Positions 17,440-28,216 of a stretch of 37,989 bases of DNA are shown one piece after another; position 1 is the first letter of the stretch; each line of letters starts with the position of its first letter. Source of the stretch: Candidatus Eiseniibacteriota bacterium. Lineage in GTDB: Bacteria; Arandabacterota; Arandabacteria; JAGLYR01. A program made the translations under genes and the position numbers. The stretch is from contig JAGLYR010000138.1 of assembly GCA_023132135.1 (NCBI GenBank), forward strand, positions 1 to 37,989, in the 5' to 3' direction. The notes beneath the pieces are model-generated. The model made no database searches. It was given only the letters and a program-made list of their open reading frames with translations, and was not told the origin of the DNA.

Positions 17440-18226
17440 CCCGCTCGTCCTCGCACGTTGGGCATTCCCGGTCATGTACGACCACCTGGAGCCCCGCCCC
17501 GTAGGTGCGCTCCAGGATCTCGCGGTTGAGGCACCCGTCCGGCGCCCCATGGTAGTGGATTGTCCGGTTGAGGCAGGCGATCCGGTCGGTGTGTGCGGTG
17601 ATGACTCCTATGTCGTGCGAAACCATGACCACCGCGAGACCTGTCCTGTCCCGCAGATCGGCGAGCAGCCGGTAGAAGCTCTCCTGGCCTACGGCGTCGA
17701 TCCCCGTCGACGGTTCGTCGAGAAGCAGCAGTCGGGGGTCTCCCGCCAGCGCCCGGGCAATGCTCACACGTTGTTGCTCCCCTCCGGACAGAGATCCGAA
17801 TGGGCGCTCCGCGCGGTCCGCCATTCCAACGAGACCCAGCGTTTCCAGGGCCCTCGCCCGGTCTCCGGCCCCGGGCCGGCGAAGTATGCCCAGTCTTGCG
17901 TAGCGTCCCATCAACACGACATCCAGCGCGCTGACGGGGAAATCCCGGTGAGCAAGCGATAGCTGCGGAAGATACCCGACGTCGGAATGGTTGCGATCCG
18001 GGGCGCGTGGCACTTTTCCCAGCACGCGGACCTCGCCCCGGTCGGGAGACATCAAACCGAGGATGATCCGGAGGAGAGTTGTCTTGCCACCGCCGTTTGG
18101 GCCGACGATGCCGAAGATCGAGCCCATCGGGCAGGTCAACGACACATTCCGAAGAACCCAGTCCCCGTCGTAGCGGGACCAGATACCGCGGAGCTCAACA
18201 GCCGGCATGTCCTTGTTCTCGGTCAT
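17432..18226 (-). CDS. Zinc/manganese ABC transporter ATP-binding protein
   Basis: Walker A GPNGGGKTTLLR; signature LSGGEQQRVSIARAL; LLLLDEP. Confidence 0.94.
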   Translation of the reverse strand: MTENKDMPAVELRGIWSRYDGDWVLRNVSLTCPMGSIFGIVGPNGGGKTTLLRIILGLMSPDRGEVRVLGKVPRAPDRNHSDVGYLPQLSLAHRDFPVSALDVVLMGRYARLGILRRPGAGDRARALETLGLVGMADRAERPFGSLSGGEQQRVSIARALAGDPRLLLLDEPSTGIDAVGQESFYRLLADLRDRTGLAVVMVSHDIGVITAHTDRIACLNRTIHYHGAPDGCLNREILERTYGAGLQVVVHDRECPTCEDERDG

Positions 18227-18270
18227 GGAAAACCAGAACTCCTATCCGCAGATTACGCACATGAGTCCGC

Positions 18271-19203
18271 CTATTCGCCGAGTGTCCGCTCCATCTCCGA
18301 CAGATTATACCGCATCAGGTTCAAATAGGAATCTCTTCCTTCGACATCCTCCCCGCCCAGGGGATCCAGAAACGCAATCTGCGCTCCCGACTCCCGCGCG
18401 ATGACCTCGGCCTCCTTGGAATTGAGCTGGGGCTCGGCGAAGATGACGGCAACTCCGTGCGAACGGACCACGTCGATGATGCCCTTGAGATGTTTTGGTG
18501 TGGCCTCCTTGCCGGGGCTCTCCTCAATGATTCCCATGGCCTGGAGACCGTAGCGATGAGCAAAGTAGATCCAGGCGGAGTGAAAGGCCACGTAGCGCCT
18601 GGTGCTGAATCTCTCGACGGCACTCCGGATTTCTTCATCCAGTATCTGGAGATCCTGACCGTAGGCCGCGGCGTTGGCCTCGTATGCGGCCGCGTGCTCC
18701 GGATCGACCTTGGAGAGAGAACAGGCAATCCGCTCCACCATCCGGATGGCATTCTGTGGATCCAGCCAGACGTGGGGGTTGGGGACGCTGCCGGTGTGTG
18801 AGAGTTCTGTCTCGCAGCGACGTCCATCGGGGGAACAGAGGAGTTCGAGGCCATCCGACAGCTGGACGACATCGAGGTTCCTGTTTCCCGAAGCCCGGGC
18901 GATCTTGCCGGACCATTGCTCGAGCCCCGCCCCTATTTCGAAGAAGATTCTTGCTTCGGCCACCAGGCGAACCTGTGTCGGTTTGGGATCAAAAGTGTGG
19001 GGGCTTGCGCCCGCGGGGAGCAGGGTGGAGACCGAGACGTGCGCGCCACCCACGTTGCGCACGAGATCCGCCACCGGGAAGATGGTGGCCACAACGGGGA
19101 GGCGTTCCTGTTTCAGGCCCTTGCCGGGCGATGCACAGGCGCAGGCCAGAAGCATCAGAAGCAAGGCCATGTTCGCGAAGTCAATCCGGCGCAGCAAATC
19201 CAA
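18271..19203 (-). CDS. Metal ABC transporter substrate-binding lipoprotein (ZnuA-like)
   Basis: Lipobox LLACAC; VVATIFPVADLVRNVGG; PAGASPHTFDPKPTQVR; NPHVWLDPQNAIRM. Confidence 0.93.
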   Translation of the reverse strand: MDLLRRIDFANMALLLMLLACACASPGKGLKQERLPVVATIFPVADLVRNVGGAHVSVSTLLPAGASPHTFDPKPTQVRLVAEARIFFEIGAGLEQWSGKIARASGNRNLDVVQLSDGLELLCSPDGRRCETELSHTGSVPNPHVWLDPQNAIRMVERIACSLSKVDPEHAAAYEANAAAYGQDLQILDEEIRSAVERFSTRRYVAFHSAWIYFAHRYGLQAMGIIEESPGKEATPKHLKGIIDVVRSHGVAVIFAEPQLNSKEAEVIARESGAQIAFLDPLGGEDVEGRDSYLNLMRYNLSEMERTLGE

Positions 19204-19222
19204 TGCTGACCTCCCGGGGTAG

Positions 19223-19786
19223 TCAAAATCCAGCTTGTATTATGCACAATTCCCGGACGGATGTGTAAGAGAGAAAAGCCTGGCAACAGAGTGCGGATGC
19301 CCAGTGGCTAACAAAGGCCACCACGAAAACCCGAGGGACATACCCGGCGAAAAAAGCCAAGAGATAGCGCGACATGCTGAGCCTGAGCGTGCCCGACATC
19401 CAGAGGGCGTACTTCATGGGAACGGGCGTAGCGGCGCAGATGGTCACGGCAAACACGCCGTACCGGTTGAACAGGCGCTCGATTCGTTCACGAGTTCGGG
19501 GACGGCTGCGGAATGCGCGAGCGAGGACGGCGGTTCCGACGGTGCGGCCGAGCAGATAACCGATGACAGCTCCGCCAGTCGTGCCCAGAACGGCTACGGC
19601 GGCCATTGGATATGGAGACCGCCCGACCAACGCCGCGGCGAGGATGAAGTAGTCCGGAGCCAGGGGTTGCCACACCCCCACGACTAGGCCCAGTCCGAGA
19701 ACCACCCACGCGCCGTAGATGTCAAGGAGATGCTGGGCGGCTGCCAGCGCCTCGGGAGAAACGAATCTTTGGAGGAGTTCCGCCAA
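19223..19786 (-). CDS. VTT/DedA-like membrane protein
   Basis: GTTGGAVIGYLLGRTVG; RYGVFAVTICAATPVPMKYALWMSGTLRLSMSRYLLAFFAGYVPR. Confidence 0.75.
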   Translation of the reverse strand: MAELLQRFVSPEALAAAQHLLDIYGAWVVLGLGLVVGVWQPLAPDYFILAAALVGRSPYPMAAVAVLGTTGGAVIGYLLGRTVGTAVLARAFRSRPRTRERIERLFNRYGVFAVTICAATPVPMKYALWMSGTLRLSMSRYLLAFFAGYVPRVFVVAFVSHWASALCCQAFLSYTSVRELCIIQAGF

Positions 19787-19869
19787 TTGACCTCAATGTG
19801 TCAGGAAACCCGAAAGGCAAACAGAAGATAGCTGCAGATTGCACCGACGGGGCTCCACGGGAAGCTTCC

Positions 19870-21648
19870 TCATAGACGATGCAAACCGAGCTCTTTCAGC
19901 TTGCGGTCCGTTGGCGCGCCGTTGGGATGCCAACCCCGGACCTTGTAGTACTTCTGCACCAGGTCGTCGAAGAAATCATGCCGCAATCGCATTCCCTCCA
20001 GCAATCCGGCCGTCATGGGTTCGCTGAAAAATCGCTCGGGGAGCGTGTCGTGCTCCTTGGTGCGACCGTTCTTCCGGTTGAACATCCGGGCGAGGTTGGC
20101 AACGCGCTCTCCAACTCTCATCAGATCGTCGTCCGTGACGTTCATTCCGGTGGCGGCGTTCAGGATGGGCGTCAATCGATTCAGGCTGTACATCAGGAAG
20201 TCACAGACCACCAGGCAATTCCTGACAGTGACTTCGTCCTGACCCTTCATGACATAGGACGGGAGATCCTTGACACGAAGGGTGCCGGACATCTCGTCGG
20301 TTGCCGTCCAGAGCCGCGTGTGGGAAGCGAAGTCCGAGGTGGCCAGTGCGAGGCCCATGGAAAGGCATCCCTTGACATTCACGCCCGAGAGCTCCATCCC
20401 CGACGTGTTGATCGCAAAGTAGTCGCTTCCCTGGCCAATCCGTTCTGCGGCGCCGCGGGTGCCCTCGGCGAGGAGGTCCCCGAGTCCTTCGCGGCGGGCT
20501 ATCCTGGGGATCAGTTCAAGGAGCGCTTCGCCGTTTCCGAAACGCAGATCCAGGCCGTCCGCATCACCGATCATCCCCTTCTCAAAACATTCCATCGCGA
20601 AGGAGGCGGTCACACCGCATGAGATGGTATCCAATCCCAGGTCGTCGCAGAGCCAGTTGGCCTCTGCCACGGTCTTGGCATCGCCGATCCCGCATCCGGA
20701 TCCCAGAAACGCCGTGGTCTCATACTCCGGCCCCTCCAGCTCCTTTCCATCCCACTTCGCCAGCTTGGAACACCGGATGATGCAATTCCAGCACCCGGTG
20801 TGCTCCCAGTTGAGCTCCTTCTTCATCGTTTCCGAGGTGATTCCCTCGTACTCGTCGAACTCGCCTGCCTGAAAATTGCGAGTGGGCAGGAACCGACCAA
20901 CCTCCTGGCCCATCCGGACCCACATCATCGTGCCGAGTTCGTAGCGACGCTCCCGGGTCGGATGTGAAACGACATCCTTGACCAGCTTGCGATTGAGCTT
21001 CATGAACGCGGCGCGGTCGGAATACTCGATTTTCCGGTCGCCGTCGACCATGATAGCCTTGAGGTTCTTGGAGCCCATTACCGCTCCGGCGCCGCCGCGG
21101 CCGTAGTGGCGATAGAGATCGTTCGCCACACATGCAAAGCGAACAAGGTTTTCACCGGCAGGGCCGATTGAAATGGTGCTGGCGTCGGGGAAACGTTGTT
21201 TCAGGTTCCGTTCGGTTTCGAAGATCCCTTTCCCCCAGAGATTGCCCGCTTCGAGAAACTCGACACCTTTGGGAGTAATGTGAAGAACCACGGGGGAAGA
21301 CGATCTCCCGATCACGGTGATGTAGTCGTACCCGGCGGCCTTGATCTTCGGGCCAATGGAGCCGCCCACGTGCGAATCCAGCGCACCCCCGAAGAGAGGG
21401 GATTTCGTGACGAGGGCCGATCGGGCGGCCGTGGGAACGTGGGTCCCCGTCAAGGGACCCGTGACGAAGATGATGGGGTTCTCCCGCGAGAAGGGATCGG
21501 CATCCAGAGCGTAGTCCGTCAGCAGCTTGAAACCGACACCCTTGGCTCCGATGTACGCGTCAAGAACACTCATGTCCTGTGTCCCGGTGCGAATCTTCCT
21601 GGTGGTAAGATCAATCTCAATCCACCGGTTCATGTAGGCCGAGTACAT
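19870..21648 (-). CDS. Aldehyde:ferredoxin oxidoreductase family (tungsten/molybdenum pterin enzyme)
   Basis: IEIDLTTRKI; YIGAKGVGFKLL; GPLTGTHVPTAARSALVTKSPLFGG; GRGGAGAVMGSKNLKAI; GCWNCIIRCSK (CxxCxxxC). Confidence 0.95.
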   Translation of the reverse strand: MYSAYMNRWIEIDLTTRKIRTGTQDMSVLDAYIGAKGVGFKLLTDYALDADPFSRENPIIFVTGPLTGTHVPTAARSALVTKSPLFGGALDSHVGGSIGPKIKAAGYDYITVIGRSSSPVVLHITPKGVEFLEAGNLWGKGIFETERNLKQRFPDASTISIGPAGENLVRFACVANDLYRHYGRGGAGAVMGSKNLKAIMVDGDRKIEYSDRAAFMKLNRKLVKDVVSHPTRERRYELGTMMWVRMGQEVGRFLPTRNFQAGEFDEYEGITSETMKKELNWEHTGCWNCIIRCSKLAKWDGKELEGPEYETTAFLGSGCGIGDAKTVAEANWLCDDLGLDTISCGVTASFAMECFEKGMIGDADGLDLRFGNGEALLELIPRIARREGLGDLLAEGTRGAAERIGQGSDYFAINTSGMELSGVNVKGCLSMGLALATSDFASHTRLWTATDEMSGTLRVKDLPSYVMKGQDEVTVRNCLVVCDFLMYSLNRLTPILNAATGMNVTDDDLMRVGERVANLARMFNRKNGRTKEHDTLPERFFSEPMTAGLLEGMRLRHDFFDDLVQKYYKVRGWHPNGAPTDRKLKELGLHRL

Positions 21649-21717
21649 GATATCTCCTGATGGTTGGTAAGGACCCTGAGACCGACACCTCGCGACGATG
21701 TTTGTGCGTAATCCAGA

Positions 21718-22746
21718 CTAGTGAAGACTGCGATGAATCTCGACCAGATCTGAGAACAGGGCGAAGCCTGTCTCGATTTTCCCCGCTCCGGGGCCCACAA
21801 CAGTGACATCCTGAATCAGGTCCGTTGAGAAAGTAATGGCGTTGGTCGCGCCGCCCACAGAGGCAAGGGGATCCGTAAGATCGACTTTCTCCGGGGAGAC
21901 TTTACCGACTACTTGTCCACCCTCGCGGCGGATTTCCCCGATGAGCTTCCATCGCTTCCCCTCCGATGTGGCCTGCTGGATGTTCTCGGGGGTGATCCCT
22001 GTGATTCCAGTGCGGTCGACATCGGCTACCCTGAGGTTTGCTCCCATCACAGCATTGGCGAGGATCACTACCTTGGCAAGAGCATCCCAACCCTCTACGT
22101 CGGCGTCCGGCACGGCCTCGGCGTAACCCAGATCCTGGGCCTCCTGCAGGGCGTCGGCGTAAGTCATCCCCGTTTCCATCCGGGTGAGAATGAAGTTGGT
22201 GGTCCCATTGAAGATGCCGCGAACACGGGCGAACTCATTGCCGGCGAGGAACCGGTGCGCGAGATTGAGCACAGGGGTTCCGGCCATCACTGTGCCTTCG
22301 TAGCGGAACTGGACCTTGTTGGCCTCGGCAAGGGCTATCATCTCCCTCAGGGCCAGGGTCGTCGGGCCCTTGTTTGTGGTGGCGAGGTGCTTGCCCGATT
22401 CCAGAGCGGCTCTGAAGTGAGCCATAGCCGGTTCAGCGGTCTCGATGTCGGTGAAGGTGGCTTCGAGGATCACGTCCGCATTGGACTCGCGAATCGTCCT
22501 GACGGCATCCCATCCCTTCTCGGGAGCATCGTACCCAGCCAGGTTTCCGGAAGTCCTGATCATTTCGAGCGCCTTGCCGAGATCCAGACCTTCCGGATTG
22601 TAGATCGAGCCCTTCACGTTGTCCGAGATGGCGACCGCGCGGAACTCCGTGAGATGCGGATCCCCTGTCCCCTTCTTACGGGTCAGAATTTCAGCCAGTC
22701 CTTGGCCCACGACACCAAAGCCGATGAACGCCAGTTTGAGATCCAT
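21718..22746 (-). CDS. hom: Homoserine dehydrogenase (no C-terminal ACT domain)
   Basis: LAFIGFGVVGQGL; TTNKGP; GTVMAGTPVLNL; GIFNGTTNFILTRM; DVEGWDALAKVVILAN. Confidence 0.92.
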   Translation of the reverse strand: MDLKLAFIGFGVVGQGLAEILTRKKGTGDPHLTEFRAVAISDNVKGSIYNPEGLDLGKALEMIRTSGNLAGYDAPEKGWDAVRTIRESNADVILEATFTDIETAEPAMAHFRAALESGKHLATTNKGPTTLALREMIALAEANKVQFRYEGTVMAGTPVLNLAHRFLAGNEFARVRGIFNGTTNFILTRMETGMTYADALQEAQDLGYAEAVPDADVEGWDALAKVVILANAVMGANLRVADVDRTGITGITPENIQQATSEGKRWKLIGEIRREGGQVVGKVSPEKVDLTDPLASVGGATNAITFSTDLIQDVTVVGPGAGKIETGFALFSDLVEIHRSLH

Positions 22747-22957
22747 TCGTCACCCCCGTTATATGAAGGACAGTCCCTGCAGGGAGGGCAGTCTACTACA
22801 GACCCGAGCGGATTTCAAGAGCCACCTGTCGGCGAATGGGCGAAAGGGGGAAAGGGCGACACGCTTGGCCCCGCCCGCCTTGACACGGGCTCCCGGTTGT
22901 GAAACAATCCGTTTTCCCGAGTGTAGTACATGCTGAACCTGTCTTGAGGAGGGAGCA

Positions 22958-23683
22958 ATGCAGAGAGCAAAACTGGCAATCGTGATTCTGGTCGGACTCG
23001 TGGTCTTTGGATGCGCGGGATCGGCGATGGCGCAGGAAACGAGCAAGACCAAGGCAAGGGCCGAGAAAACGGAGGAGAAATCAAAGATGGAAAACCCCGT
23101 CGTCGTGATGGCAACCACCATGGGAGATATCCGTATTGAGCTCTATCCCGGCAAAGCGCCCATCACGGTCGAGAATTTCCTGTCGTATGTTCGTGAGGGA
23201 TACTACGACGGGCTCATTTTCCACCGCGTGATCAGCAATTTCATGATCCAGGGTGGCGGGTTCACTTCCGACATGGTCCAGAAAAAGACCCGGGACATGA
23301 TCAAGAACGAGGCGGACAACGGTCTTAAGAACGATCGCGGGACCATCGCCATGGCTCGGACTTCCGCGGTCAACAGCGCCACCTCCCAGTTCTTCATCAA
23401 CGTCGCCAACAACAATTCCCTGAATCACCGGGACAAGTCCCAGCGGGGTTACGGGTACTGCGTCTTCGGGAAGGTCGTCGACGGCCTGGACACGGTGGAC
23501 AAGATCCGGTATGTCAAGACGACAACCGCGCGTGGACATGGGGACGTCCCCGTCAAGGAAGTGATTATCAAGCGAGCGTATGTTGAGGGAGAGAAGAAGG
23601 CTAAGGAGAAAGTGAAGGGGAAAGCGGAAGCCTCGGCCAAGACTGAGATGAAGACGAAGGAGAAGCTTGAACAGAAAAAGTAG
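22958..23683 (+). CDS. Exported cyclophilin-type peptidyl-prolyl isomerase with Lys/Glu-rich tail
   Basis: [53 protein letters not shown]; signal peptide; [28 protein letters not shown] tail. Confidence 0.93.
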   Translation: MQRAKLAIVILVGLVVFGCAGSAMAQETSKTKARAEKTEEKSKMENPVVVMATTMGDIRIELYPGKAPITVENFLSYVREGYYDGLIFHRVISNFMIQGGGFTSDMVQKKTRDMIKNEADNGLKNDRGTIAMARTSAVNSATSQFFINVANNNSLNHRDKSQRGYGYCVFGKVVDGLDTVDKIRYVKTTTARGHGDVPVKEVIIKRAYVEGEKKAKEKVKGKAEASAKTEMKTKEKLEQKK

Positions 23684-24392
23684 AAATGCGGTAGTTTCAC
23701 TCTTGATAGGATTGTGGGCGATTCAGTGGATACCGGTTCCCGCGCAATCCATGACCTACACCGCTGTCGAGATTGTCCGGAGAGTCCACGCCACATTCGG
23801 GCAGATCGAGGATTACCGGGTCACCGTGAGCGTCCGGGTGGATGTTGACGGCTTCGAGATTCCGGACCGCGCGATCGGCCTTTTCTATAAGCGACCTGAC
23901 AGGGTGCACCTGGAGGGCGCAGACTTCGCGACCCTGCCCCGGGAAGCCCTGATGGCCGGCCCATCGCAGATTCTTGATGAGGAGCGTTACGAGATTCGCT
24001 TGGCCCGGGCGGAGGATTTTGGGGAGGGCGTGGCTTTCGTGCTTCATCTCTTCCTCAAGGATTTCATGGATGAAGACACCGGGGAAGAGGAACCTGATCT
24101 CGTGGTCTGGGTCGATGCCAAACGCTGGGTGATCCTCCAGATGGAAGCCCGCTCGGGCGGTAAGAAACAGGGCCTGGTCACTATCGAACATGCCTTGGTC
24201 GAGGACGGATTCTGGCTTCCGCGCCGGACCGAAGTCGAGATCTACATGGACAATATCCCGGGAGCACGACCCCCGCAATCACCTTCCGACTCAACTGCCA
24301 TTTCCCGCCAGCCCGACAAGGGCACCATCCAACTCACGTTTCATGAATATGAAGTGAACGTGGGGCTCCCCGACAGTCTCTTCAATTTCTAG
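23667..24392 (+). CDS. LolA/outer-membrane-lipoprotein-sorting-like exported protein
   Basis: Signal peptide; [46 protein letters not shown]; overlaps the cyclophilin ORF by 17 bp. Confidence 0.65.
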   Translation: MNRKSRNAVVSLLIGLWAIQWIPVPAQSMTYTAVEIVRRVHATFGQIEDYRVTVSVRVDVDGFEIPDRAIGLFYKRPDRVHLEGADFATLPREALMAGPSQILDEERYEIRLARAEDFGEGVAFVLHLFLKDFMDEDTGEEEPDLVVWVDAKRWVILQMEARSGGKKQGLVTIEHALVEDGFWLPRRTEVEIYMDNIPGARPPQSPSDSTAISRQPDKGTIQLTFHEYEVNVGLPDSLFNF

Positions 24393-27348
24393 GAATGGTT
24401 CCTGACCTTCTCCTGCCTATCGTTGCGAATCGACCAACGGCCAGGATGCCGGCCAGGACGAAACCCAGAATAGGCCACGCGATCGCCTGCTCGTACCATG
24501 CTCGGGGAGTGAGAGACAGGGTGCCGTCGGCGTCGCCCAGAATGACGAACGGGGCCCAGAAGCAGGGATGAGGGGAGAGACCGTGCTCTCCAGAGATGCA
24601 CTCGCGCTTGGTCAGGGCGAGGGCTTCTCCCTTGCTCGCTCCCCCGACCAGGTGACGGTAGAACCGGCCCATGAAGCGGGCGGTGTGGGCGTCGTCGACT
24701 TCCCAGAGACTGGCAAGGACCGAGGTGCTGCCGGCATAGAAGAACGCGCGGGAAAGGCCGAGAATTCCCTCCCCGCTCACGAGTCGTCCACGGCCCGTCT
24801 GGCAGGCGGATAGCGTCACAAGATCAGCGGCAAGATCGAGCCCGAGGATCTCGAGGGACGTCAGGAAGCCGTCGTTGTTTCCGGATGGGGCCAGGAGGAG
24901 CCCGGACGCGCTGGGGTCCACGTTGCTGGCGCAGGCATGGGTCGCGAAGTGGAGAACCTCGTAGCTGCCGGCGGCTTCTTCCTTCACGTGATCCTCGGAA
25001 GCCTCTTCCGCCCGGAGGATCCTCGTCCGGCGAGGGGAAAGGATACGGTCCAGCTCCCGGATCTCAGAACCTGAGTAGGCCAGGCGCGCCCAGTGGCGGC
25101 CGGCCGCCTCATATTCCAGGTTGGGATCGCCGAAGGCAATGAGCTCGCGTGTCGCGCGTGTTGGCCCACGGGCCAGGGTTGTCAAGTACCTCCACAGGGA
25201 AGCTGAGACGGCGTTGCACACCTCGAAGTGTTCAATCAGGAACTGCCACGGCTCATCCGGAGAGATCTCGAGCGCCTCTCTCCGGATATCCACAGGGCAG
25301 GGAAGCGTTTCGAAGGGAATGCCCAGGAGTGGGCCGTCGGGGACCACGATCAGGCGCTCCGCCGGGTGCATGAGATCCGAAACAGGATCCAGGAGGACTC
25401 CGGAAAGCCGGAAGGCGGCCGGGGAGTCGAAGGGAGCGCGCCCGGTATCGCGAAGAAGACAGCTGAAGACAGCAACGAGACCTTCGACATCGGCAACCTG
25501 TCCAACACGGAAGAATCGGATCCGGCCGCGCGTAAGGCCCCAGCCATAAACAGCCTCCCGACCCCAGAAGAATTCCAGAAGCAGATCCTTGCCGGGCCGG
25601 AGCTCGCATCGGATAGCAGATGCCGTCAGCGCGCCGTCCATGGAGATTATCGGACTGTCGCGGTGGGTGGCCATTTCCAGGGAGTCCAGCCGGGCCCGGA
25701 CCCCGCGGATGCGATGGCGGACGGCGGACCGCTGTTCGTCGTCGTCAAGGGACGCGAGAAGAGCCAGCTGGAGCAATGAGAGTTCCTTTGCCAGCGCGGC
25801 GCGGGCGGGTCTCTGACCGCCCTGTTCCTGGCCGGATCTCGCAGCATGGAAGTCAAGAAACGTTCCGGACCTGCAATCCTCGACCAGGCGGAAGGCATCT
25901 TCCGCAAAGCCCTGATCGGGGGATGCCCTGTCCAGGAGGAAGAGTGGCAGGAGGGCGGCCTCGTATATGTAGGTCCTCAGATAGAGAGAGCCGGCGCGGA
26001 GCTCCTCCACTTCAATCCGGCGACGGGTGGCTTCGAACAGCTCGATGGCTTCCATTGCGTGAGATAACCCGTTGTGCGGGTGGCCGAGCAGTGTCTCGGT
26101 AAGGGCGAGTTCCGCGAGAATCTCACAGAGAGCAAAGGGAGAAATCCCCGCGCCGGCAATATCAAGGGCTCGCTCCAGCTCACGCCTGGCTTCTTCCGTC
26201 TGCCCCGCGGCTCTCAGGATGCCGCCGCGCTCGGCCAGGGCGACAGCGTACTGCTCCGCGTCATCTCCGGCCTCAAGAAATGGCATTGCGCTGGATAGCG
26301 TTTCCAAAGCTTCCCGGTGGAGGCCCCGGGCCCACAGAACGCGAGCCAGGGATCCACGCGCGCAGGCCTCCATGTCCGGATAGCCCTCGCGCACCGAAGT
26401 GTCGATGGCTTCTTCGAGGGAACGGGTGGCGTCCTCGTATTGCGTCAGATCTGTGGTGTAGATATGGGCAATGTTGATGAGTTCGGAGACCTGGCCCCTC
26501 GGATGGCCGATACGCCGGAACAGATCCAGTGCCTCCTCGTGCATCGCCAGGGATTCGTAGTAGCGACCGGCGAGGTAGTATGCGTTGGCCAGCATTCCCA
26601 GAGCGGCGGCCACGTAGTTGCTCTCGCCCAACGCAAGGCCGATCCGGCGGGTCCGGCGAAACGCCTCGATTGCCTGTTGCAGATTGTTTGCCCCCAGCTC
26701 GATCCCGCCCAGTGCGTGGAACCCTGACCCGAGGCAGGCAGCGCACCCGATTTCTTCTCCAATCTCGATGGCTTCTGCCGCGTACCGGCGGGCCCGGGCG
26801 GTCTCGCCAACGGCATCCAGCAAGGCTGCGATCTTGGTGTAGTCCAGTCCCTCCGATCTCCGGTCTCCAAGAATCTGGTGCCTGGCCAGTGCCCGGAGAA
26901 AAAGATCGAGAGATTCCGTGTGTTGTCCGCCGTGGTAGAGAGCATCGCCCTCCCGGTAGAGCGAATCGGCGAGTGCATGCTCGGCCGCCTGCTCGCTGTC
27001 GTACGAGGCGTAGAGGTTCACCAAGTCGGCGAGGGCGCGGCGGCCCGTCCGGCGCCGGTACTGCTGAGCGATGATGCCGGCCGAACGGAGGTCGGCTGCG
27101 CCGCCATCTTCATCGCCGCTGGCCTTTCCAACGGCGCTGAGGGCCAGGCGCATGGTTTCCAGGTAGACGCGGTCGGGGTGAGTCCGGATCCAGTATGTGA
27201 TGGATGACGTGTCACCGTTTGCAGCGGCTTTGGAGAGCTCGTCGAGGAAATCGTCGGGAGGGGTATCCGCCCCGGCAATGGGGACCAGAACGACCCACGG
27301 GATGATGAAAACACAGGCGATCCCGCGGGAAACCTGTATTGGAAACAC
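24382..27348 (-). CDS. Exported TPR-CHAT caspase-like protease with C-terminal TM
   Basis: CHAT motifs YEVLHFATHA (His) and LVTLSACQTG (Cys), GEGILGLSRAFFYAGSTSVLASLWEVDD; many TPRs; N-terminal signal sequence; C-terminal hydrophobic segment IAWPILGFVLAGILAVG then basic tail. Confidence 0.93.
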   Translation of the reverse strand: MFPIQVSRGIACVFIIPWVVLVPIAGADTPPDDFLDELSKAAANGDTSSITYWIRTHPDRVYLETMRLALSAVGKASGDEDGGAADLRSAGIIAQQYRRRTGRRALADLVNLYASYDSEQAAEHALADSLYREGDALYHGGQHTESLDLFLRALARHQILGDRRSEGLDYTKIAALLDAVGETARARRYAAEAIEIGEEIGCAACLGSGFHALGGIELGANNLQQAIEAFRRTRRIGLALGESNYVAAALGMLANAYYLAGRYYESLAMHEEALDLFRRIGHPRGQVSELINIAHIYTTDLTQYEDATRSLEEAIDTSVREGYPDMEACARGSLARVLWARGLHREALETLSSAMPFLEAGDDAEQYAVALAERGGILRAAGQTEEARRELERALDIAGAGISPFALCEILAELALTETLLGHPHNGLSHAMEAIELFEATRRRIEVEELRAGSLYLRTYIYEAALLPLFLLDRASPDQGFAEDAFRLVEDCRSGTFLDFHAARSGQEQGGQRPARAALAKELSLLQLALLASLDDDEQRSAVRHRIRGVRARLDSLEMATHRDSPIISMDGALTASAIRCELRPGKDLLLEFFWGREAVYGWGLTRGRIRFFRVGQVADVEGLVAVFSCLLRDTGRAPFDSPAAFRLSGVLLDPVSDLMHPAERLIVVPDGPLLGIPFETLPCPVDIRREALEISPDEPWQFLIEHFEVCNAVSASLWRYLTTLARGPTRATRELIAFGDPNLEYEAAGRHWARLAYSGSEIRELDRILSPRRTRILRAEEASEDHVKEEAAGSYEVLHFATHACASNVDPSASGLLLAPSGNNDGFLTSLEILGLDLAADLVTLSACQTGRGRLVSGEGILGLSRAFFYAGSTSVLASLWEVDDAHTARFMGRFYRHLVGGASKGEALALTKRECISGEHGLSPHPCFWAPFVILGDADGTLSLTPRAWYEQAIAWPILGFVLAGILAVGRFATIGRRRSGTIPRN

Positions 27349-27354
27349 GAGGGT

Positions 27355-28068
27355 CTACTCCTCGGCGGGAGTCTCCGCCAACTGGAACGGAACCGCAGGG
27401 GAAACGGCAACTTGCCCGTCGCCGATAGTACACTGGACCATCCACTCGAAGTGGCGGCCCCCGGATATGGTCAACCTCTCGACCGGGACGGAGTATCCGG
27501 GAGGAGAAACGGCCTCCCGTACCACCACCCGCCCTGAATCGGCGTCGACCACTGTGATCACATACCGCTCGCCCTGGGGGCAGGCTTCCCAGCGGAAAAC
27601 CACCGTTTCCCCGGCATGGATTGTTCCCCTGGGCTCAATGAGAAATGGCGTCTCCGGGCCGCGAGTCCCGGCATCTCGAATCCCGGACGGTACCTCAGTC
27701 GGATAGCGTTCCCGCTGCCCCGCCCAGATGGCCACAAGGGCAACCACGGCGACCGTGGCGACGGCCCCGGCCAGACGGTACGAGAAAAGTGATTCGGTGA
27801 CGCGGCGGAGGAAGCTCGTCGCCCGCCCGGTTGTCTCTTCGATCACGGGTCTGCCCTGTACCTGCCGTTCCAGCGCGAGCGGCGGCGAGACCAACTCAGC
27901 CTCGGCCGGGCGCCGGCCGGACAACATGAGATCCGAAACGATACCCAGGCATCGCTCACATTCGGCGAGGTGCCCCTCGACGTGATCCCGGCCCTCGCGC
28001 AGAGTTCCATCCGCGAATCCGCACAAGGTCTCTTCTGATGGACAACCGTCTGTCTTGGTCGACTTCAT
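27355..28068 (-). CDS. Membrane-anchored zinc-finger anti-sigma factor-like protein
   Basis: ZAS-like CPSEETLCGFADG...HVEGHLAECERC (HxxxCxxC); single TM LAGAVATVAVVALVAIWAG. Start trimmed to 28068. Confidence 0.82.
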   Translation of the reverse strand: MKSTKTDGCPSEETLCGFADGTLREGRDHVEGHLAECERCLGIVSDLMLSGRRPAEAELVSPPLALERQVQGRPVIEETTGRATSFLRRVTESLFSYRLAGAVATVAVVALVAIWAGQRERYPTEVPSGIRDAGTRGPETPFLIEPRGTIHAGETVVFRWEACPQGERYVITVVDADSGRVVVREAVSPPGYSVPVERLTISGGRHFEWMVQCTIGDGQVAVSPAVPFQLAETPAEE

Positions 28069-28216
28069 CTCACCCCACCTGTGCTCTGAAGGCAAATGTG
28101 CCGGGGCTTTCTCCAACGCCGAATCCCCGACCACCTTCATTAGACAAATTCCCGGCGGGCTTTTGAAAACAGAAGACTCCGGAATCGGGGAACATGCCTC
28201 TCCTTGTCCCTGTAAC

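Noticed and set aside
21913-22902. 329-aa plus-strand ORF opposite hom
   Set aside because: Antisense shadow of homoserine dehydrogenase.
24382-27348. TPR-CHAT as part of a type III-E CRISPR (Craspase) system
   Set aside because: No gRAMP/Cas7-11, Csx30 or array in the window, and this protein has an export signal and C-terminal TM.
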